From the NCBI RefSeq assembly GCF_900103975.1, contig NZ_FNIR01000017.1, forward strand, positions 18,927 through 82,926: a DNA stretch of 64,000 nt, written 5' to 3'. The notes under the pieces are model-generated. The model saw only the letters and a program-made list of their open reading frames with translations. It searched no databases and was not told the origin of the DNA. The translations under genes were made by a program, and so were the position numbers. Of this stretch, positions 58,306 to 64,000 are shown one piece after another. This DNA is from Klenkia soli. GTDB taxonomy: Bacteria > Actinomycetota > Actinomycetes > Mycobacteriales > Geodermatophilaceae. The first letter of the stretch is position 1. The number at the start of each line of letters is the position of its first letter.

Positions 58306-59436
58306 TTACGCGGGCTGGCTGACGACGGTGGCGACCCCGCGCATGAGCGACGCGACGTCGCCCTGCACGTGGTCGAGCTGCCACTGGGCGAGCTGGTTGG
58401 AGGCGTCGACGACGGTGCGGGCCCGCTCGACGCGGCGGTCGTGGAAGGCGTCCCACAGCTCGGCGTCCAGGACGTCGCGCTCGACGAGCAGCTGCCCGAG
58501 GACGGCGGCGTCCTCCAACGCCTGCGCGCCGCCCTGGGCCACGGTGGGCGGGCAGGTGTGCGCGGCGTCGCCGATCACGACCACCCGGCCGCGGTTCCAC
58601 GGCGCGGGCAGCAGGTGGGTCTCGAACCAGGTGTAGTTCACCCGGGACGGGTCGGTGAGCGACGCGCGGATCTCGTCCCAGGGCCCGTGGTAGGCCTCGG
58701 ACAGCTGGCGCATGGTGGCCAGCTGCTCGTCGGGGGTCAGGGTCGAGCGGTCCTGGGCGTCCTCGACGATGTAGGCGTAGATCGAGTCCTCGGCCGTCGG
58801 GCAGTAGCCGGCGATGTAGCTGGGCCCGCCGTAGAACAGGTCGGTGCGGGTGACGCTGGCCGGCCGGGGGCCGAAGGCGCGCCAGATGCCCATGCCGGTG
58901 GACTTCGTCTCGAGCTCGATGCCGATCATGCGGCGGGTCCACGACCGCACGCCGTCGGCGCCGATCACCAGGTCGTAGCGGCCCGACGAGCCGTCGGAGA
59001 ACGTGACGTCGACGCCGTTGTCGTCCTGGGTCAGGTCCGTGGTGGTCGTGGCGTAGCGCAGCTTCACCCCGACCTCGGCGGCCTTGTCGTGCAGCAGCCC
59101 TGCCAGGTCGGGGCGGGTCATGCCCATGGCTGCCGGGTAGTCCGGGCCACCGGTCTTCGCGTCCGGGACGGCGAACATCTCGCTGCCGGCCGGGTCCGGC
59201 GCCCGGAAGCCGGTGACGTCGAAGGGGTAGCCGCGGTCGCGTGCGGACTCCCAGACGCCGAGGCCGTCGAGCTCGCGCAGGGCGTTGCCCTGCAGGGTGA
59301 TGCCCGAGCCGAGGGCGTGGACGTCGGGCTTGACCTCGACCAGGTCGACCGCCACGCCGGCGCGCGCGAGCCGGATGGCGACACCGGCACCGGCCAGGCC
59401 ACCGCCGACCACCAGGACGTTCTGCACTGCACTCAT
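58306..59436 (-). CDS. FAD-dependent aromatic monooxygenase
   Basis: Flavoprotein hydroxylase of 376 residues, UbiH/PHBH-like. The FAD dinucleotide motif is VVGGGLAGAGVAIRLA near residue 9; the DG motif is VIGADGVRSWTRR near residue 158, and the GD motif VVIGDAAHTCPPTVAQGG lies near residue 293. Such enzymes use NAD(P)H and O2 to hydroxylate aromatic or N-heteroaromatic rings. It is 10 bases after the cyclase gene and 13 bases ahead of the dioxygenase gene. ATG start. Confidence 0.9.
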   Translation of the reverse strand: MSAVQNVLVVGGGLAGAGVAIRLARAGVAVDLVEVKPDVHALGSGITLQGNALRELDGLGVWESARDRGYPFDVTGFRAPDPAGSEMFAVPDAKTGGPDYPAAMGMTRPDLAGLLHDKAAEVGVKLRYATTTTDLTQDDNGVDVTFSDGSSGRYDLVIGADGVRSWTRRMIGIELETKSTGMGIWRAFGPRPASVTRTDLFYGGPSYIAGYCPTAEDSIYAYIVEDAQDRSTLTPDEQLATMRQLSEAYHGPWDEIRASLTDPSRVNYTWFETHLLPAPWNRGRVVVIGDAAHTCPPTVAQGGAQALEDAAVLGQLLVERDVLDAELWDAFHDRRVERARTVVDASNQLAQWQLDHVQGDVASLMRGVATVVSQPA

Positions 59437-59446
59437 CGCGGCACTC

Positions 59447-60424
59447 CTACTTGACGGCGATCGGGGCGACCGGGGCGCCGACGGCGCCGGTCACGGGCAG
59501 GGGCGGGGCGGCGAGCAGGAACTCGTGGACGCCGTCGGCCGCGCAGTCGTCGGCCAGCGCCTCGAGGTCCCACATCTCGCCCAGGAACAGGCCCAGGTGC
59601 GGGATGGCGACCTGGTGGAAGGGCTGGAAGGTGGGCACCGAGAACTCGCTGGGCCGCACCTCGACGCCCCAGGTGTCGGTGGCCACGGCGGCGACGTCGT
59701 GCTCGCGCAGCCAGTCCAGGCTGGTGAACGACAGGCCCGGGGACTCGCCACCGGCGTAGTCGCCCCAGCCGGTGCCGGCGGCGATGGAGCGGCGGGCGCG
59801 GGCCAGCCGGCCGGTGCGCACCAGCAGCAGGTCGCCGCCGGTGACCTCGACCCCGGCGGCCGCGGCACAGGCGTCGAGGTGCTCGGGGGTGATCGCGAAG
59901 CCGTCGGGCAGCTCGCCGTCGGTGCCGTGCGAGCGGCCGACGTCCAGCAGCACGCCGCGGCCGACGAACCGGCCGGCGGTGGTCTCGATGCCGGTGGTGT
60001 TGTCGCCCTCGCTGGTCACGATCGCCCCGGCCCGGCGGCCGTTGTAGGCCTTGCCGTGGTCGAAGATGTGGCCCAGGCCGTCCCACTGGGTGGAGGCCTG
60101 CAGCGGCATGGTGATCATGTCGTCGGCGCCGCCGATGCCGTGCGGGAAGGCGGGGATGCCGGCCTCGGCGTCCAGGCCGGTGCCGAGCATGGCGTGCACG
60201 GGGTTGACCCGGCGCAGCCAGCCCTTCTGCGGGCCGTCGGTGTTGAAGTGCTGGGTGAGGTCGAAGCTCTCGCCCCGGCGGACCAGGGCCGCGCCCTGCA
60301 CCCGCTTCTCCGGGGTGAGCAGGTTGAGGGTGCCGAGCACGTCGTCGTCGCCCCACCGGCCCCAGTTGGAGACCCGCCCGGCGGCGGCGGCGATGGTGGC
60401 TTCGGGGTCCTGCGGGTCGAACAC
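59447..60424 (-). CDS. Cyclase-family metal-dependent hydrolase
   Basis: Member of the cyclase family (kynurenine formamidase and isatin hydrolase fold), 325 residues. Metal-binding positions appear in STQWDGLGHIFDHGK near residue 112, in place of the common H-x-GTH-x-D-x-x-H, and a C-terminal FHQVAIPHLGLFLGEMWDLEAL. The usual first histidine of HxGTHxD is replaced by QWDG, so it is an atypical member, similar to several actinobacterial relatives. It opens the catabolic operon and may act on an amide or lactone of the substrate. ATG or GTG at 60424. Confidence 0.8.
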   Translation of the reverse strand: MFDPQDPEATIAAAAGRVSNWGRWGDDDVLGTLNLLTPEKRVQGAALVRRGESFDLTQHFNTDGPQKGWLRRVNPVHAMLGTGLDAEAGIPAFPHGIGGADDMITMPLQASTQWDGLGHIFDHGKAYNGRRAGAIVTSEGDNTTGIETTAGRFVGRGVLLDVGRSHGTDGELPDGFAITPEHLDACAAAAGVEVTGGDLLLVRTGRLARARRSIAAGTGWGDYAGGESPGLSFTSLDWLREHDVAAVATDTWGVEVRPSEFSVPTFQPFHQVAIPHLGLFLGEMWDLEALADDCAADGVHEFLLAAPPLPVTGAVGAPVAPIAVK

Positions 60425-60497
60425 GGCAGCGCACTCCTGTCATCGGTGACGCGGACCACTGTCGACCCGGACGGGCCATCAGGGAAGACCGGATCCT

Positions 60498-60512
60498 TGA
60501 TGCCGGGCATCA
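60498..60512. promoter_or_regulatory. Candidate LysR operator in the divergent promoter
   Basis: TGATGCC-G-GGCATCA (60498-60512) is a perfect 15-bp palindrome of T-N13-A form in the 109-base gap between the cyclase and LysR genes. A second inverted repeat, ATCAGGGA/TCCTTGAT (60478-60485 with 60494-60501, one mismatch), overlaps it. This is the layout of the recognition and activation sites of LysR-type regulators. Confidence 0.65.
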
Positions 60513-60533
60513 GTCGGGTGGATGATCCGCGGT

Positions 60534-61454
60534 GTGAACGTGGCCAACCTGGACCTCAACCTGCTGGTGTCCCTGGACGCCCTGCTGGGCCAGCGCAGCG
60601 TCACGAAGGCGGCCAAGCAGCTGGGGTTGTCGCAGCCGGCCCTGTCGGCGTCGCTGGCCCGGCTGCGCCGGCACTTCGGCGACGACCTGCTCACCCGGGT
60701 CGGCAACGAGTACCGGCTGACCCCGCTGGCCGGCCAGCTGCAGCTGCAGGCCCGGCTGGCGCTGGAGTCGGTGCACCGGGTGTTCACCGCGCAGCCCTCG
60801 TTCGACCCGGCCGAGTCGACCCGGGAGTTCAGCCTGCTGCTCTCGGACTACGGGGTCACGGTGCTGGGCGACACCCTCGCCGCGCTGCTGGACGAGGTGG
60901 CCCCGCACGCCCGGCTGCGGCTGGCGCCGCACACCCCGGAGCTGGTCGACCGGGCCGACCAGGCGCTGCTGGCGGTGGACCTCATGCTGCTGCCGATGGG
61001 CTTCCTGGCCGACCTGCCGCACGCCGAGCTCTACGCCGACGAGTGGGTGGTGGTGTTCTCGGCCGACCACCCCGACATCGACGACCGGGTGACCGTCGAC
61101 CAGCTGCGCACGCTGCCCTGGGTGGCGGTCTACCACGGCCCGAACGCCTCGACCCCGGCCGCGCGGGTGCTGCGGCAGCGGGGCATCGAGCCCACGGTGC
61201 AGGTGGTCACCGAGAACTTCCTGACCGTACCCGGTCTGGTCGCCGGCTCGCGCCGCATCTCGCTGCTGCAGCGCCGGCTGGTCGACCTGCTGCCCCTGGA
61301 CACCGGGGTGCGCACGCTGCCGTGCCCGCTGGACGTCGGTGGGCTGGTCGAGGCCATGTGGTGGCACCCGGTCTACGAGCGCGACCCCGACCACGTGTTC
61401 CTGCGCGACCTGGTGCTGCGGGCCGCCCGGCAGGCCACCACGCCGGTCGGCTGA
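60534..61454 (+). CDS. LysR-family transcriptional regulator
   Basis: Regulator of 306 residues from GTG 60534 (ATG at 60522 is four codons earlier). The N-terminal helix-turn-helix reads NLDLNLLVSLDALLGQRSV then KAAKQLGLSQPALSASLARL. The C-terminal effector domain has FSLLLSDYGVTVLGDTLAALL near residue 95. NodD/PcpR-like LysR proteins of this layout sense aromatic inducers. It diverges from the catabolic operon, which it probably activates from the palindrome between them. Confidence 0.9.
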   Translation: MNVANLDLNLLVSLDALLGQRSVTKAAKQLGLSQPALSASLARLRRHFGDDLLTRVGNEYRLTPLAGQLQLQARLALESVHRVFTAQPSFDPAESTREFSLLLSDYGVTVLGDTLAALLDEVAPHARLRLAPHTPELVDRADQALLAVDLMLLPMGFLADLPHAELYADEWVVVFSADHPDIDDRVTVDQLRTLPWVAVYHGPNASTPAARVLRQRGIEPTVQVVTENFLTVPGLVAGSRRISLLQRRLVDLLPLDTGVRTLPCPLDVGGLVEAMWWHPVYERDPDHVFLRDLVLRAARQATTPVG

Positions 61455-61575
61455 CCCATCCACGGGGCTGATGCACCCCGCCGCAGGATCTATTGGTGGT
61501 GGGGCCTCCCGGTCCGCACACTCCCGCTCAGTGACACCGGTCACCGACGACCAGCACCGAGCCCAGGAGAACACC

Positions 61576-62796
61576 GTGTCCCAGACCCTCGACGGTCCCG
61601 TCCCCGGGGCGGCCGCCACCGGCATCGACGTGGGTGCCCTGCACCCGGTCACGGGCCGCCCGGCCCGCCGCCGCGAGATCGCCGTCCTCATGGCCGCCAG
61701 CTGCATGCCGATCCTCGGCGCCGTGCTGCTGGCCCCGGTCCTGCCCACCCTGCAGCGGGCGTTCGCCGGCACCCCCGGGGTGGACGCCCTGGCCCCGCTC
61801 GTGCTCACCGCGCCGGCGCTGATGATCGCGCTGCTGGCCCCGGTCGCCGGCCGCATCGTCGACGCCGTCGGCCGCAAGCGGCTGCTGGTCGGCGCCCTGG
61901 CCGTCTACGCCGTGCTCGGCACCGCGCCCGTGCTGCTGGACTCGTTGCCCGCCGTCCTCGCCACCCGCATCGGCGTCGGCATCACCGAGGCCGCGATCAT
62001 GACCTGCTGCACCACCCTGATCGCCGACTACTCCGCCGGTGCCCGCCGGGCCAAGCTCTTCGGCCTGCAGACCATCGCCACCACGCTGTCGGCCACCGTG
62101 TTCTTCGCCCTCGGCGGCGCCCTGGGCAGCAGCAACTGGCAGACGCCGTTCTACCTCTACCTGCTGGCCCTGCCGCTGGCCGTGCTGGCCGCCGTCCTGC
62201 TCTGGACCCCGACCGTGCCGCCGCGCGCCACCACCGCGCTGCCCCCGCTTCCCTGGCGTCGCATGCTGGTGCCGCTGGCCGTCAGCCTGGTCGGCGGCGT
62301 GGTGTTCTACACCCCGATCGTCGAGCTGTCCTACGTGCTGGACTCCCTCGGCGTCACCGCGACCGCCGCCATCGGCGGGATCGCGGCCGTCGCGTCGCTG
62401 GCCACCGCCGCGGGCGCGGCCTCGTTCCCGAGGATCGCCGCCCGGGGCCCCAGGTTCCTGCTGCCGCTGGCCTTCGGGCTCGCCGGGCTCGGCCTGGTCG
62501 TGCTGGGCCTGGCCCCCGCCGTGCCGGTCGCCGTGGTCGGTGCGGTCATCGCCAGCGCGGGCACCGGGATCATGCTGCCCAGCCTGCTCACCTGGGTCGT
62601 CGGCGGCCTGGCGCTCGAGGAGCGCGGCCGCGGCACCGGCCGCTGGACCGCCGCCCTGTTCCTCGGCGAGTTCCTCTGCCCGCTGCTGGTCATCGCCATC
62701 TCCGGTGCGCTGTCGGGCATCGCCGCCGCGGTCGCCGTCGTCGGCGGCATCTCGGTGCTGATCGCGGTCGTCGTCCGGCAGCTGCGCCTGACCTGA
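61576..62796 (+). CDS. MFS transporter next to the catabolic cluster
   Basis: Transporter of 406 residues with about twelve hydrophobic segments. Motif A is PVAGRIVDAVGRKRLL near residue 85 and the second-half counterpart is weak (FPRIAARGPRFLLPL). A long N-terminal cytoplasmic stretch of 35 residues precedes the first helix (IAVLMAASCMPILGAVLLAP). GTG start with AGGAGA six bases upstream. It follows the LysR gene on the same strand with a 121-base gap, so it may import the pathway substrate or export an intermediate. A perfect terminator follows. Confidence 0.86.
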   Translation: MSQTLDGPVPGAAATGIDVGALHPVTGRPARRREIAVLMAASCMPILGAVLLAPVLPTLQRAFAGTPGVDALAPLVLTAPALMIALLAPVAGRIVDAVGRKRLLVGALAVYAVLGTAPVLLDSLPAVLATRIGVGITEAAIMTCCTTLIADYSAGARRAKLFGLQTIATTLSATVFFALGGALGSSNWQTPFYLYLLALPLAVLAAVLLWTPTVPPRATTALPPLPWRRMLVPLAVSLVGGVVFYTPIVELSYVLDSLGVTATAAIGGIAAVASLATAAGAASFPRIAARGPRFLLPLAFGLAGLGLVVLGLAPAVPVAVVGAVIASAGTGIMLPSLLTWVVGGLALEERGRGTGRWTAALFLGEFLCPLLVIAISGALSGIAAAVAVVGGISVLIAVVVRQLRLT

Positions 62797-62807
62797 CCGC
62801 TCGCGCG

Positions 62808-62840
62808 GGCCCCGATGTCGGGCTACCCGACATCGGGGCC
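62808..62840. terminator. Perfect 15-bp bidirectional terminator
   Basis: GGCCCCGATGTCGGG (62808-62822) pairs perfectly with 62826-62840 around the three-base loop CTA. It lies between convergent genes (MFS ends 62796, the small minus-strand gene ends 62847). It should stop transcription in both directions and marks the edge of the cluster. Confidence 0.85.
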
Positions 62841-62846
62841 GCGCCG

Positions 62847-63134
62847 TCAGCTGCGGACGACGTGGGCGCGCACGGCGCCGCCCTCGACCCACCCCTTCGA
62901 CGTGGCGTAGCCGATCATCGCGTCGAACCCCTCGGCCCACGCCGGGTCGGCCGGCCCGGCCTGCCGGAGGCGTTCCACCGGCAGCCACACGTGGTCGCCG
63001 TCGAGCCGACCGAGGTCACCCAGTCGGCCGACGAGCTCGTCGTCGGGCAGCCCGGCGGGGGCGAGCACCTCCAGCCGCCGCAGGTCGGCGACGTCGATGA
63101 CGGCGGCGGTGGGCTGGTGCGCGTCGATCTGCAC
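62847..63134 (-). CDS. Hypothetical small protein
   Basis: Protein of 95 residues, not recognised. It begins VQIDAHQPTAAVIDVADLRRL and ends EGFDAMIGYATSKGWVEGG then AVRAHVVRS. GTG start with GAGGAG about five bases upstream. It follows the sugar-isomerase gene by 14 bases on the same strand, so it is probably the second gene of that operon. Confidence 0.65.
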   Translation of the reverse strand: MQIDAHQPTAAVIDVADLRRLEVLAPAGLPDDELVGRLGDLGRLDGDHVWLPVERLRQAGPADPAWAEGFDAMIGYATSKGWVEGGAVRAHVVRS

Positions 63135-63148
63135 GGGTGCTCCTCGGG

Positions 63149-64000
63149 TCAGCTGCGGGAGAAGGCCGCGTCGAAGGCGGCCGACGGCGGGTCGAAGGCC
63201 AGCTTCCGGACGAACTCCAGGGCCTCGGGTGCGCCGACCAGGCGGTCCATGCCGGCGTCCTCCCACTCGATGCTGATCGGCCCGTCGTAGCCGATGGTGT
63301 TCAGCATCCGGAAGCACGCCTCCCACGGGACGTCGCCGTGCCCGGTGGACACGAAGTCCCAGCCGCGGCGGGGGTCGGCCCAGGGCAGGTGGGAGCCCAT
63401 CCGGCCGTTGCGGCCGTTGCCCACCTGCTTCTTCGCGTCCTTGCAGTCCACGTGGTAGATCCGGTCGCGGAAGTCCCACAGGAACCCGACCGGGTCCAGG
63501 TCCTGCCACACGAAGTGCGAGGGGTCCCAGTTCAGGCCGAAGGCCTCGCGGTGGCCGATGGCCTCCATCGTGGCCACCGTCGTCCAGTAGTCGTAGGCGA
63601 TCTCGCTGGGGTGCACCTCGTGGGCGAACCGGACCCCGGCGGCGTCGAACTCATCCAGGATCGGGTTCCACCGGTCGGCGAAATCCTGGTACCCGGCGGC
63701 GACCATCGACTCGGGCACCGGCGGGAACATCGCGACGGTCTTCCAGATCGAGGACCCGGTGAACCCGACGACCGTCTTCACGCCCAGAGCCTGGGCGGCG
63801 TGGGCGGTGGCCTTCATCTCCTCCGCCGCCCGCTGCCGGACGCCCTCGGGGTCGCCGTCGCCCCACACCCGCGGGTCGACCATGTTCTGGTGCCGGGCGT
63901 CGATCGGGTCGTCGCACACGGCCTGGCCGTTGAGGTGGTTGCTGATCGCGAAGACCTGCAGCCCGTGCTGCTCGAGCAGGTCCTTCTTCGCCCGCAGGTA
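63149..64000 (-). CDS. Sugar phosphate isomerase/epimerase (partial)
   Basis: TIM-barrel protein; at least 283 residues are present and the frame continues past the window edge. Metal-site positions are seen in [37 protein letters not shown] and [13 protein letters not shown], matching the xylose-isomerase-like barrel family (IolE/IolI/hydroxypyruvate isomerase). The segment [20 protein letters not shown] marks a subfamily common in soil actinobacteria that acts in sugar or inositol catabolism. The start is outside the window. Confidence 0.87.
   Translation of the reverse strand, partial: YLRAKKDLLEQHGLQVFAISNHLNGQAVCDDPIDARHQNMVDPRVWGDGDPEGVRQRAAEEMKATAHAAQALGVKTVVGFTGSSIWKTVAMFPPVPESMVAAGYQDFADRWNPILDEFDAAGVRFAHEVHPSEIAYDYWTTVATMEAIGHREAFGLNWDPSHFVWQDLDPVGFLWDFRDRIYHVDCKDAKKQVGNGRNGRMGSHLPWADPRRGWDFVSTGHGDVPWEACFRMLNTIGYDGPISIEWEDAGMDRLVGAPEALEFVRKLAFDPPSAAFDAAFSRS

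Noticed and set aside
1..64000. Mobile elements, CRISPR arrays or a defence island
   Set aside because: No transposase, integrase, terminal inverted repeats flanked by target duplications, regularly spaced repeats, tRNA-linked junctions or recognised defence genes were seen. The HNH protein alone does not establish one.

Overview
The window is very GC-rich, uses many GTG starts and is packed with short overlaps between consecutive genes. The infC-rpmI-rplT-tsnR order, an Rv0260c/NarK-like pair, an actinobacterial-type carbonic anhydrase, a DUF222/HNH (13E12 repeat) gene with an actinobacterial LexA box, a PucR regulator and a DUF3516 helicase all point to a soil or rock-dwelling actinomycete. 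My inference is the Geodermatophilaceae (Blastococcus/Modestobacter/Geodermatophilus), but no 16S or marker alignment could be run. No tRNA, rRNA, insertion sequence, CRISPR array or prophage was seen. It reads as chromosomal DNA. Gene density is high and no gene-free stretch exceeds about 300 bases.

Layout. 1-4.7 kb (minus): a five-gene operon with peptide/nickel-type ABC ATPases, an MFS carrier, a binding lipoprotein and a permease cut by the window edge. 4.8-7.2 kb (minus): translation operon infC-rpmI-rplT, then tsnR; infC appears to start at a rare ATC codon. 7.2-15.3 kb: single genes (PH-like membrane protein, MBL hydrolase, kinase, TetR, deacetylase) and a uroporphyrinogen-III-synthase-like regulator facing a nitrate transporter. 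15.4-20.7 kb (minus): assimilatory nitrate to ammonium operon nasA-nirB-nirD. 20.9-30.7 kb: carbonic anhydrase, ArfB, homocysteine methyltransferase, GH16-like protein, DUF3516 helicase, two TSUP permeases, a phosphotransferase and an SOS-controlled HNH protein. 31-41 kb: GH13 and malQ sugar enzymes, hrpB and a CitE-like lyase. 41-50 kb: mixed metabolism and regulators.

50-51.2 kb: a cobalamin riboswitch controls cbtB-cbtA (predicted cobalt uptake), closed by a perfect terminator hairpin; a FhuF-like Fe-S protein lies just upstream. 51.2-54.4 kb: a PucR-type regulator diverges from a DUF2877 (AllH/YlbF-like) gene.

54.4-62.8 kb is the most distinctive part: a tight six-gene minus-strand operon (cyclase-family hydrolase, flavin monooxygenase, extradiol dioxygenase, FAH-family enzyme, SDR, C-C-hydrolase-like alpha/beta hydrolase) diverges from a LysR regulator and an MFS transporter. 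A perfect 15-bp palindrome lies between. It looks like a regulated ring-hydroxylation and meta-cleavage pathway for an aromatic or N-heterocyclic substrate that the sequence does not identify. The window ends inside a TIM-barrel sugar isomerase gene.
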